DNA of 8,601 nucleotides from the NCBI GenBank assembly GCA_017860555.1, contig JAGDMJ010000123.1, positions 1 through 8,601 on the forward strand. Direction: 5' to 3'. A program made the translations under genes and the position numbers. Source of the stretch: Bacteroidota bacterium (GTDB lineage Bacteria > Bacteroidota > Ignavibacteria > UBA10030 > UBA6906). This document shows positions 1 to 6,546 of this stretch, piece by piece. The notes below the pieces were generated by a model. The model did no database searches, had not been told where the DNA came from, and worked only from the letters and a program-made list of their open reading frames with translations. Within the stretch, counting starts at the first letter, position 1, and each line of letters opens with the position of its first letter.

Positions 1-171
1 GGGGCGGCCGGCGCGGACCTGGATCTGGAGATCGGTTTCTACGGTGCATTCTGGTGGGTCCTCGGCAGTGTGACGGCATGGCGGTTCGCCGAAGTGGCAG
101 CCTGGATCGTCGTCGCCTGGATGGTGCGTCATTTTTCCCCTTATCAAAAACCTCTCAGAGTCGCCCAATGA
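1..171 (+). CDS. C-terminal end of a probable integral membrane protein (5' partial)
   Basis: Frame 1 is open from the window edge to a TGA at 169-171 and gives the last 56 residues of a protein. Residues about 13-27 and 29-45 are strongly hydrophobic and tryptophan-rich (FYGAFWWVLG, AAWIVVAWMV). A short basic tail (RHFSPYQKPLRVAQ) follows, as expected for the last membrane segments of a polytopic inner-membrane protein with a cytoplasmic C-terminus. The stop overlaps the next gene's ATG as ATGA (168-171), so the two are probably co-transcribed and translationally coupled. I cannot assign a family from this tail. A membrane glycosyltransferase, polymerase or transporter would all fit, and coupling to a polysaccharide lyase is only a weak hint towards polysaccharide handling. 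Confidence 0.6.
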   Translation, partial: GAAGADLDLEIGFYGAFWWVLGSVTAWRFAEVAAWIVVAWMVRHFSPYQKPLRVAQ

Positions 172-3100
172 AATCCCGCTTCCGTTTGCTGATGTTCCTG
201 CTCCTTTGTGCACCTGGGCTCTTGCCGCTGTTCGCTCAGGATCGATCCCACCCACGGCTCATGGCCGATGAGGCGGACCTCGATACCGCCAGGCAATGGA
301 TCCAACAGTATCCCTGGTACCGCAACCTGTTCGAAGAGCACAAAAAGGAGATCGACGAGTTCATCGCGCATGGCCCCGTCTATGTTTCTCCGCTCAAGCA
401 GACCTATGTCTGGGATATGTACACATGTCCCAAACACCGCGCGGATCTCATCTACGAGCAGTTCAAACCGTTCGAACACCGCTGCCCGAAGGACACGACC
501 GAAGTGTTCAAAGGAGGAAAGTTCGACATGGCGTGGGCCGGGTGGTACAACCGCGTCCTGGCAAGCCACCTAGTCTGGATGGGATTGCTCTATAATGTGT
601 ACGGCGGTGATCAGTATGCCGAGGCAGGGAAAAGCATCCTCATGCAGTTTGCGGACCTCTATCTGAAGTACCCGACGGAGAACACGATCCTCGGACCGGC
701 GCACGTCTTCTTCGGCACCCTCTCCGAATCGTTTTGGGCCGTGGATATGGCGTACGGGTACGACCTCCTGTACAACTACTCCGGGTTCACCCCGGCGGAC
801 CGCCAGAAACTGAAGGACTCGCTCTTCTATCCGGCGGCGAACATCACGCAGCAGTTCCCCGAGACCGCGTCGAACCGTCAACTCTGGTACAACAACGTCT
901 CCGCGGCAGTAGGGTTTCTTTACGGAGATCAGGGGCTGATCGATTTTGCCGTGAATGGAAAATACGGTTTCAAATGGCAGCTCGGCTCTGCGCTTCCGGA
1001 GAGCGGGTTCTGGGCCGAGTGGTCGGGCTACCACTTCGTGGCGCTGCGGGGAATGATCCATCTCGCGGAAATGGCGCGCCACAACGGATATGACTTCTAC
1101 AGAATGGAAATCGCCACGCGGTCCATGCGGAAGATGTTCGATGCTCCATTCGGCCTCATCAAACCCAATTTTGAATTTCCGCGGTGCAAGGACAGCGGCG
1201 GAGGGAGCTTGCTTGAATATGCCCCGTATTACGAGGTGGGATACGCGCTCTACCGCGATCCAAAGTACCTCGCGCTGCTCAATCTCACCCACCTTCAGCG
1301 AGGGACGCAACTTGTCGGAGAGTCGAGCGCCCTGGGGAAAGCCCCCGAGCCGGTCAGCCTCTTCACTCTCGTTCCGGCGATTCCTCCGGACACATTGGAT
1401 ATCTACCCGAAGGAGAGCGTCAATCTTGCAGGGAACGGATTCGCCATCCTCCGCAACGAAAACCCGCGCACGTATCTGTACCTGGACTACGGCATCCTCG
1501 GCGGGGAACATGGCCATCCGGACCGCCTGCAGATGGGCTACTACGCCGACGGACGCAATTGGATCGTAGATCCTCTGAACGAGTCGTATGCCAACCCGAA
1601 CCTTCAGCACTGGTTCCGCCAGTCGATCGCCCACAATACGCTTGTCGTCGACCAGACCACGCAAACATGGACGAACGGTTTCGGGAATTTCTTTGGAGCC
1701 CTGCCGGCGTTCCAGGTGGCATCGGGGAGCTCAACTACAGCGTACGCGGGCGTCAAGCTCACACGCACATTGCTGCAGGTAGGGAGTTACTTCATTGACC
1801 TGTTCGATGCCGCGGCGCCGGAAGCGCACATCTACGACCATCCCCTGCATGGCTTCGGCAGCGTGAAGGTGAGCGGCCTGTCACTCGAGCCACAACCCAT
1901 CGACTTCTTCGGCAACAAGCCCGGCATCCCGGGGTATGACCAACTCACAGCGATCTCTCTCGGAAGTACGGGCGACTCGTGGCAGGGGCTCTTCACGGAC
2001 AAGGGGAAGAAGATGTCCGTCATGGCACTCGGCGAACCCGGCACAGCGGTTTTCTCGATGATGACGCCGCCGATCGGGGGGTTCTACAAGCAGATGGTGA
2101 CGGAACAAGTTCCCATGCCCATGGTCATGAGCCGGAGAACCACAAAAGCCACTAGGTTTGCCAGCCTCATTGAGGCATACACCGGAGCCCCCGCGGGCAG
2201 AGCATTCATCAAGGGCAACGCTCCCGATACCTACGTCGTGCGCCGTGCGGACGGTGATGATCACATCATGGCGGATCTCACCCGCTCCAGCTATTCTCTC
2301 GTGAGGGAGAAGGGTGGCTCGCTGGCCCTGCTGGCCGGGTTCAACGTGCGGGAGATCCGATTGAGCGACGTAACGCTGTTCTCGTCGCTTCTTCCTCTCA
2401 CACAAGTACAGTGTGCGTGGAACGGCGCGGCGCTGGAAGTGGCGGCACCCCTGCGCTTCGGACAGATGCGCATCCTGGCGCCGGTGGCAACTCAGGTCAG
2501 GCTCAATGGAGTTCCGCAGGCGTTCTCCAGGACCGGCCGCTACATTGTCATCGAACAACCTGCCGGCCTTGCCATGCATGTTGCATCGCCGTGCGACACC
2601 CTGCTGTTCCTCGGCAGGGTCAACCCGGTGAAAGTGAAGATCTGGAACCGGGGGACGGCCGCGCTCACAGGCAACGCACGCATTGCCCTGGCATCCGACT
2701 GGAAGCAGCGAGTGCAGAGCCAGCTTGACTGGTGGGGCGGGATTGTGAACCTTCTGGCGACCAACAAAGGCCCGGTTGAACGTCCACTGGTTCCTCCCGG
2801 CTACAGGGATGACATGTCGTGGATGAACGGGATCGCGTCCGAAGCGAAAACCATCCCACCCGGCGGCATGGACACGATAACGGTGAACGTCGTCGTTCCC
2901 AACGATGCCCCGCCTGTCACCTATCCCGTCCTTGTCTCGTTCGGGAAGGACACGGTGCACATGGCATTGACTGTCCGCCCACCAGTCACGGCGCGCATGA
3001 GACTTCCGAACGGGCAGCAGAGCCAACTTTGGATCGATCTTGAAAACCATACGCCCGACCGCGTGACGGTGTCCGCCGTTCTTCATCCGGATCCCGCGTG

Positions 3101-3944
3101 GAAAACCAGATCAGACCGAACACGGCGCGTCACACTTGCTCCGTTTGCCGGAGAGCGCATTCAGGTTCCGGTGAGATTGGGGGGTACCACGAAGAAGAAT
3201 CAGTTGTATCCCGTGCGGCTGTATCTGGAGAGCGGTGGATTCCGCACGGAGATTGTTCGTGATTTCTATGTGGGGTTTGCGCACCGCGCATCACGGCCGC
3301 CGGCGCTCGACGGGACGTGGACGGGATGGGACCGGAGCGACCCGATGCTTGTTGACACGGCGTCGCAGATTGCCCGGCTGCTCTTCGGCAATCAGCCCTG
3401 GAAAGGGAGGCAGGATCTTTCCGCGCAGGTCTACGTGATGTACGACGACCGGTATCTTTACGTAGGCGCTGATGTCACCGACGACAGCCTGGTCACGCAC
3501 TGGGACTTCCCGAGGATGAATTATCCCTGGGATACTGACTGCATGGATGTCGTGCTTGACGTGCGGACGAACTCCACGCAGGGGCACGATCCGCCCACGC
3601 CGGGGTTGTTCCGGCATCTTTCTCTGGCCGAATATCGTGAGACCGATTTTAGCGCGGTGGCATGGCAGGGACCGGCCGGTCCTCTTCTTCCGAAGCCGAA
3701 CCTTGTTCCTGGAGCGGAGACATTCCACCGTCGCACCAAACAGGGTTACGCTCTTATCGCGCGGTATCCTCTTGCGAGCTTGAGCGGCATCGTGGCCAGG
3801 CCGGGCCACAAGATCGGGTTTGACGTGGCTTTCAATGACAATGACGGGACGAACTATCGGAAGAACCAGCACATCTGGGCGGGATTCAACAAGAACCAGG
3901 GATGGTGGGACATGGGGACGATCGGGGTGCTGCTCTTTAAATAG
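168..3944 (+). CDS. Secreted heparinase II/III-family polysaccharide lyase with C-terminal CBM9-like domain
   Basis: A 1,258-residue protein predicted to cleave an acidic polysaccharide by beta-elimination outside the cytoplasm. Residues 1-23 form a Sec signal peptide (basic MKSRFR, then LLMFLLL, cleavage near LFA|Q). Residues about 30-400 match the alpha-helical toroid of the family, with N242-N243 and SGYHF (Y288) as candidate catalytic positions. The beta-sandwich carries the hallmark GGEHGHPDRL (H448, H450) and AHNTLVVD (H489). Residues about 840-1040 look like Ig-like beta domains. Residues about 1045-1258 resemble a CBM9 or DOMON-type carbohydrate-binding domain (DDRYLYVGADVTDD at 1093, DTDCMDVVLDVR at 1122). 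I chose ATG 168 because it begins the signal peptide and overlaps the upstream stop; an in-frame ATG at 54 would bury the signal behind 38 residues. Most family members are about 600-900 residues, so this is a long multidomain form. Substrate is unknown (heparin-like, alginate or another uronide). It has no type IX tail of its own. Confidence 0.88.
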   Translation: MKSRFRLLMFLLLCAPGLLPLFAQDRSHPRLMADEADLDTARQWIQQYPWYRNLFEEHKKEIDEFIAHGPVYVSPLKQTYVWDMYTCPKHRADLIYEQFKPFEHRCPKDTTEVFKGGKFDMAWAGWYNRVLASHLVWMGLLYNVYGGDQYAEAGKSILMQFADLYLKYPTENTILGPAHVFFGTLSESFWAVDMAYGYDLLYNYSGFTPADRQKLKDSLFYPAANITQQFPETASNRQLWYNNVSAAVGFLYGDQGLIDFAVNGKYGFKWQLGSALPESGFWAEWSGYHFVALRGMIHLAEMARHNGYDFYRMEIATRSMRKMFDAPFGLIKPNFEFPRCKDSGGGSLLEYAPYYEVGYALYRDPKYLALLNLTHLQRGTQLVGESSALGKAPEPVSLFTLVPAIPPDTLDIYPKESVNLAGNGFAILRNENPRTYLYLDYGILGGEHGHPDRLQMGYYADGRNWIVDPLNESYANPNLQHWFRQSIAHNTLVVDQTTQTWTNGFGNFFGALPAFQVASGSSTTAYAGVKLTRTLLQVGSYFIDLFDAAAPEAHIYDHPLHGFGSVKVSGLSLEPQPIDFFGNKPGIPGYDQLTAISLGSTGDSWQGLFTDKGKKMSVMALGEPGTAVFSMMTPPIGGFYKQMVTEQVPMPMVMSRRTTKATRFASLIEAYTGAPAGRAFIKGNAPDTYVVRRADGDDHIMADLTRSSYSLVREKGGSLALLAGFNVREIRLSDVTLFSSLLPLTQVQCAWNGAALEVAAPLRFGQMRILAPVATQVRLNGVPQAFSRTGRYIVIEQPAGLAMHVASPCDTLLFLGRVNPVKVKIWNRGTAALTGNARIALASDWKQRVQSQLDWWGGIVNLLATNKGPVERPLVPPGYRDDMSWMNGIASEAKTIPPGGMDTITVNVVVPNDAPPVTYPVLVSFGKDTVHMALTVRPPVTARMRLPNGQQSQLWIDLENHTPDRVTVSAVLHPDPAWKTRSDRTRRVTLAPFAGERIQVPVRLGGTTKKNQLYPVRLYLESGGFRTEIVRDFYVGFAHRASRPPALDGTWTGWDRSDPMLVDTASQIARLLFGNQPWKGRQDLSAQVYVMYDDRYLYVGADVTDDSLVTHWDFPRMNYPWDTDCMDVVLDVRTNSTQGHDPPTPGLFRHLSLAEYRETDFSAVAWQGPAGPLLPKPNLVPGAETFHRRTKQGYALIARYPLASLSGIVARPGHKIGFDVAFNDNDGTNYRKNQHIWAGFNKNQGWWDMGTIGVLLFK

Positions 3945-3965
3945 CAGGTCCCGCTACTTCAATCC

Positions 3966-4133
3966 TTACAGATCCACCGCGTTCTGGTTCAGAATCCTCC
4001 GAGCCGCATTCAGGGCGACCTCTTCTGTCCAGAGGCCGCGTTCGATTTTTTCCGCGAGCACCTCCGCGAGACTGCGGCGTAAGATCTTCACTGTTCCGAA
4101 GAACTTCTCGTCGAGCGAACGAAGCGCTGCGAT
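3966..4133 (-). pseudogene. Protein-like fragment of unknown origin, in frame behind the sorting-tail relic
   Basis: Read on the minus strand, 55 codons are open immediately after the stop at 4134-4136 and end in TAA at 3966-3968. The product looks coding: charged, helical, with GC-rich third positions, including SLAEVLAEKIERGLW and TEEVALNAARRILNQ. No ATG or clear ribosome-binding site precedes it. The only plausible start is GTG at 4089-4091 (41 residues), without a good Shine-Dalgarno sequence. It converges on the lyase gene with a 21-bp gap. I do not recognise the family. It may be the surviving C-terminus of a deleted gene or a very small helical protein. The same-frame placement behind the tail relic could be chance. 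Confidence 0.33.
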
Positions 4134-4211
4134 TCACCGTATCAACAACATACGTCTGGATTGGACGAACGGTCCCGCGGTGAGACGATAGATGTACACA
4201 CCGCTGGCCAT
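4134..4211 (-). pseudogene. Relic of a type IX secretion C-terminal sorting tail
   Basis: On the minus strand, 25 codons and a TGA encode MASGVYIYRLTAG followed by PFVQSRRMLLIR. This matches the end of type IX (Por) sorting domains, where a 'sGvYfYrl..g' strand is followed by a basic 'K/R-R-M-x-hydrophobic-hydrophobic-K/R' end. Upstream in the same frame, only about ten more residues are open before a stop (near 4250), and none of the rest of the usual 70-80-residue domain can be read. The gene that carried the tail is therefore truncated or frameshifted. The family resemblance is established knowledge; that this is a decayed gene rather than an expressed peptide is inferred. It is the best lineage clue in the window. 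Confidence 0.6.
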
Positions 4212-4453
4212 TCGCGGAACAGCTCTAGAATTTGCGTTCTGATCCCATCAGCCTCGAGAAGCAAGCAGGGGTCCTGTGGAGGATTCCCCCCGGGCAGAAC
4301 GGACTCACCTTGCATTATTTCTTATATTTTGTCACCCCCTAATCTTTCATCTACCATGCCTTCCGTTTCTCGCGCGCGTGCGAACCCGTGGAACCCACCA
4401 TGAGGGATGAAATCCGACATATAAGCGAAATTTAATCGAATCCTGAGCATCAC
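4212..4453. other. Intergenic stretch without a supported gene
   Basis: No reading frame here looks coding on either strand. It contains a C-rich run near 4286, an AT-rich patch around 4313-4333 and an alternating CG tract near 4370 (CTCGCGCGCGTGCG). A minus-strand frame spanning 4322-4597 lacks a ribosome-binding site and overlaps the start of the antiterminator gene, so I treat it as chance. Base composition shifts towards AT towards the 3' end, consistent with an upstream regulatory region for the gene at 4538. Confidence 0.5.
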
Positions 4454-4493
4454 TTTTCCGCAAAACCGGAAAAATGTGACTATATTTATATAT
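4454..4493 (+). promoter_or_regulatory. Hairpin plus AT-rich possible promoter region for the antiterminator gene
   Basis: A perfect 7-bp inverted repeat (TTTTCCG at 4454-4460, CGGAAAA at 4467-4473, loop CAAAAC) is followed by the most AT-rich stretch nearby, TATATTTATATAT at 4481-4493. The AT stretch could supply a -10 element (TATATT or TATATA). No convincing -35 lies at the right distance. The inverted repeat could be an operator or part of the leader. The AT bias and repeat are seen; promoter function is inferred. Confidence 0.3.
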
Positions 4494-4513
4494 GCCTGGG
4501 GTTTATTGCCCGT

Positions 4514-4535
4514 GACACATGAGACGAGGTGTCTC
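4514..4535 (+). promoter_or_regulatory. Two mutually exclusive hairpins around the ribosome-binding site of the NusG paralogue
   Basis: The Shine-Dalgarno GAGG (4526-4529) lies 8 nt before ATG 4538, which fixes that start. It sits in the loop of a 5-bp stem, GAGAC (4521-4525) with GTCTC (4531-4535). An alternative 5-bp stem pairs GACAC (4514-4518) with GTGTC (4529-4533) and would take up the end of the site. Both are short, so control of translation through them is only a possibility. Confidence 0.3.
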
Positions 4536-4537
4536 CG

Positions 4538-5077
4538 ATGAACAGCCCGCGGTGGTATGTTCTGTACTTGCGTTCCCGGTACGAGAAGCGGGTTCACGAG
4601 GAGTTGCTGCAGCGGGGGATCGAGAGTTTTCTGCCCACTATTATAGAGATCCGGCAGTGGAGCGACAGGAAGAAGAAGGTGGAGGCGCCGCTTTTCCCGG
4701 GGTACGATTTTGTGCGTATCGAACTGAGTCAGAAGTTGCGCGTCCTGGAAGTGGACGGCGTGGTGAAGTTTGTCGCGATCGGCAGTGCGAGGCCCGAGCC
4801 GGTCCCAGATGAGCAGATCGAGTCACTGAGACTGGTCATTACTTCCCCGAAGACGCTTCGCAAAGAGAGTCCTTTGAATGAGGGGGAGGTGGTGAGAGTG
4901 AAGAGCGGTCCATTTGCCGGCGCGCAGGGAATCGTGGTGCGGGCGAAGAATTCCACCAGGGTGGTCATCTCCATCGAGGCCATTCAGCAGGCGATATCAA
5001 TCGAAGTGGCCGCTGGTGATGTGGAGCAAATCGGGGTGAAGAGTGAACGAGCGAAAAAGGTCGAGGTGGGGAAGTAG
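4538..5077 (+). CDS. NusG-family specialised transcription antiterminator (RfaH/UpxY-like)
   Basis: A 179-residue cytoplasmic protein expected to bind RNA polymerase and suppress pausing or termination in a polysaccharide operon. The N-terminal NGN domain is clear: WYVLYLRSRYEKRVHEEL (residues 6-23), FLPTIIEIRQWSDRKKK, and PLFPGYDFVRI near residue 50. The C-terminal KOW domain starts around 115 (EGEVVRVKSGPFAGAQGIV). Length and the 'PLFPGY' form match specialised paralogues such as UpxY, RfaH and LoaP; housekeeping NusG usually sits beside secE and ribosomal genes. ATG 4538 is preferred over GTG 4529 because GAGG is 8 nt upstream. Its place at the head of fnlB-fnlC matches the common habit of such regulators heading capsule or O-antigen loci. 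No ops/JUMPstart sequence is visible, so its recruitment signal is unknown. Confidence 0.88.
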   Translation: MNSPRWYVLYLRSRYEKRVHEELLQRGIESFLPTIIEIRQWSDRKKKVEAPLFPGYDFVRIELSQKLRVLEVDGVVKFVAIGSARPEPVPDEQIESLRLVITSPKTLRKESPLNEGEVVRVKSGPFAGAQGIVVRAKNSTRVVISIEAIQQAISIEVAAGDVEQIGVKSERAKKVEVGK

Positions 5078-5131
5078 GGAGGTGGTGTTCCTGGATTTTG
5101 AATTTCAATCGCGCAGGAAACTGTGGAAAAA

Positions 5132-5151
5132 CGTGTGATGAATGTCACGCG
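5132..5151 (+). terminator. Terminator-like hairpin in the fnlB leader
   Basis: CGTGTGA (5132-5138) pairs with TCACGCG (5145-5151) over 7 bp, including one G-T wobble, around a 6-nt loop TGAATG. An A-run precedes the stem. The downstream side has only a weak T-rich stretch (CATTTTCATT), not an immediate U-run. It could be a weak terminator or pause site. Confidence 0.35.
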
Positions 5152-5314
5152 CAAAACATTTTCATTCGAAATTGCTTGCTCCTGATTCATGTTCTCTGAA
5201 GTTTCTCGCTGTTGTGTTCTAGTTCTCATTCCGTTTCCCTACTTGTTTCTGCACCCAGGCAGAGTCTGTAGAAATCTGATCTCTCCCCATCAATAGCTCT
5301 ACCTCGCAGTTCTG

Positions 5315-5335
5315 CATTCACCATTCACGATTCAT
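5315..5335. repeat. Short heptamer repeat (three units)
   Basis: CATTCAC, CATTCAC and GATTCAT lie in tandem at 5315-5321, 5322-5328 and 5329-5335. Two units are identical and the third differs at both ends. This is a short seven-base periodic tract in non-coding DNA, 19 bases before the mini-ORF; no function is evident. Confidence 0.5.
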
Positions 5336-5353
5336 CCGCGATCCAGGATAAAT

Positions 5354-5428
5354 ATGGACGAAATGGAGGAAATGCTCCTGAAACTTCCTTATATTAAGTC
5401 TGAACTCAAGGGATGCTCCGTCGCATGA
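5354..5428 (+). CDS. 24-codon mini-ORF coupled to fnlB; possible relic of the FnlA/CapE C-terminus
   Basis: ATG 5354 follows AGGA (5345-5348) by 5 nt and opens 24 codons ending in TGA 5426-5428. That stop overlaps fnlB's ATG 5425 as ATGA, the same junction seen between fnlB and fnlC. The peptide starts MDEMEEMLLKLPYIKSEL and ends KGCSVA. From memory, the dehydratase FnlA/CapE/WbjB normally precedes fnlB and ends in a similar helix (a 'ExMKxLLxKL' pattern), so this may be its leftover C-terminus kept for translational coupling. A regulatory leader peptide is the alternative. The ribosome-binding site, ORF and overlap are seen; the origin is inferred. The frame is also open upstream from 5297, but that part does not look like the family. 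Confidence 0.45.
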   Translation: MDEMEEMLLKLPYIKSELKGCSVA

Positions 5429-6546
5429 AAACTGTCCTTGTTACCGGCTCCGAAGGATTTATCGGCAAGAACCTGGTCGAACGGCTGAAGAGGCTGAGCG
5501 ACCTCCAACTCCTATGCTACGATATCGGCATTAATGAAGGGAAGCTCGAGAATTTCCTGCACGACTCGGATGTGGTCTACCATCTGGCAGGTGTCAACCG
5601 GCCTCCCGATCCATCGGAGCATGGGAAGGTTAACGCCGGCCTGACTGCGTCTATCGTGCAACATCTACACAATGTTAAGCGACATCCGCTGCTTGTTCTT
5701 GCTTCTTCTACGCAAGCCGTGCTGGATAACCCCTACGGCAAAAGTAAGCTAACGGCCGAAGAAACGGTGACGGACTTTGCGCAGGCGACCGGCGCTCCGG
5801 TGCGGATCTTCCGCTTCCCCGGAGTCTTCGGCAAATGGTGCCGGCCAAATTACAACTCCGTCGTGGCGACATTCTGCCATAACGTCGCCCATGGATTGCC
5901 CATTTCGGTTTCCGATCCGGCAAAAGAACTCCGGCTTGTGTATGTCGACGATGTTGTTTCGGCTTTAACTGGCCTCCTCCCTGAGGAATCTCCCAAGCCA
6001 GGTTGCGAGATGCTTTCTGTATTGCCGGAGTACAGCACCACGCTGGCTGCTCTTGTTGACAAGATCACTGCGTTCAAGTCCATTCGGGAAACACTGCGCC
6101 TTCCGGATGAATCGGACCGGTTCACACGCGCCCTGCATTCGACCTACCTCTCGTATCTCCCGAAGGACAACTTCGCATATCCACTTACCCAAAGGACCGA
6201 TCCGAGGGGTGAGCTTGCAGAGCTCTTGAAGTCTGAGCACTTCGGCCAACTCTTTGTGTCCCGGACCAGGCCCGGCATCACCCGTGGAAATCACTTTCAC
6301 GACACCAAGATCGAAAAATTTTGTGTGATCGAAGGTGATGCTGTCATTCGCTTCCGGCATGTCCGCGAGACAGAGATCCTGGAATACAAAGTCTCAGGAA
6401 GGGATTTCAAGGTGGTTGACATTCCCCCGGGCTATACGCACTCCATCGAGAACACCGGCCAGGAGGATTTGATCGTCCTCTTCTGGTCGAACGAGGTCTT
6501 TGATCCCCTCCATCCCGATACCACCCCAGCAGAGGTCAAGGCATGA
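5425..6546 (+). CDS. fnlB: Bifunctional UDP-sugar reductase/epimerase of UDP-L-FucNAc synthesis (CapF/WbjC/FnlB)
   Basis: A 373-residue cytoplasmic enzyme for the middle of the UDP-GlcNAc to UDP-N-acetyl-L-fucosamine pathway. In the characterised homologues, the cupin domain epimerises C3 of the 4-keto intermediate and the SDR domain reduces it with NADPH to UDP-L-TalNAc. The N-terminal Rossmann fold has TGSEGFIG (residues 7-14) and a YGKSK pair (Y104, K108). A family signature, FGKWCRPNYNSVVATFCHN, follows. The C-terminal cupin (about 245-373) has GNHFHDTKIEKF, with H290, H292 and E297 as likely metal ligands, and PPGYTH (H339). ATG 5425 gives the standard length and an SDR starting MKTVLVTG; ATG 5413 would abut the GGG before it. 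It overlaps the mini-ORF upstream and fnlC downstream. Confidence 0.92.
   Translation: MKTVLVTGSEGFIGKNLVERLKRLSDLQLLCYDIGINEGKLENFLHDSDVVYHLAGVNRPPDPSEHGKVNAGLTASIVQHLHNVKRHPLLVLASSTQAVLDNPYGKSKLTAEETVTDFAQATGAPVRIFRFPGVFGKWCRPNYNSVVATFCHNVAHGLPISVSDPAKELRLVYVDDVVSALTGLLPEESPKPGCEMLSVLPEYSTTLAALVDKITAFKSIRETLRLPDESDRFTRALHSTYLSYLPKDNFAYPLTQRTDPRGELAELLKSEHFGQLFVSRTRPGITRGNHFHDTKIEKFCVIEGDAVIRFRHVRETEILEYKVSGRDFKVVDIPPGYTHSIENTGQEDLIVLFWSNEVFDPLHPDTTPAEVKA

Larger units (their letters stand above)
5078..5353 (+). other. Non-coding leader between antiterminator and fnlB
   Basis: This 276-base gap is lower in GC than its neighbours and has no supported gene. It carries a terminator-like hairpin (5132-5151), a heptamer repeat (5315-5335) and, at its 3' end, the AGGA (5345-5348) serving the mini-ORF at 5354. 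The antiterminator and biosynthetic genes share a strand, so this is probably a transcribed leader and a natural place for an antiterminator to act. I searched it for an ops-like GGCGGTAG motif and found none. Confidence 0.45.

Noticed and set aside
54..167. Upstream ATG at 54 as the start of the lyase gene
   Set aside because: It adds 38 residues before an otherwise perfect signal peptide and runs through the end of the upstream gene. ATG 168 overlaps that gene's stop as ATGA.
168..240. Lipoprotein signal in the lyase (LLLC)
   Set aside because: The residue before Cys is Leu, not Gly, Ala or Ser, and a normal signal peptidase I site follows at LFA.
570..3086. Long minus-strand open frames (364 and 401 codons) opposite the lyase
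   Set aside because: They are antisense to a clearly recognisable protein and arise from its GC-rich codon pattern; their products are Arg/His-rich and match no family I know.
4529..4537. GTG 4529 as the antiterminator start
   Set aside because: It would overlap its own GAGG site; ATG 4538 has ideal spacing.
4322..4597. 91-codon minus-strand frame over the antiterminator promoter region
   Set aside because: It overlaps the start of the real gene, lacks a ribosome-binding site and has no recognisable motif.
5385..5396. TATATT near 5390 as a promoter for fnlB
   Set aside because: No -35 match lies at a suitable distance, and the bases are within the mini-ORF.
5078..5412. ops/JUMPstart element ahead of fnlB
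   Set aside because: No GGCGGTAG-like sequence is present.
5413..5424. ATG 5413 as the fnlB start
   Set aside because: The GGG before it is adjacent, leaving no spacing. ATG 5425 gives the normal SDR start and the ATGA overlap.
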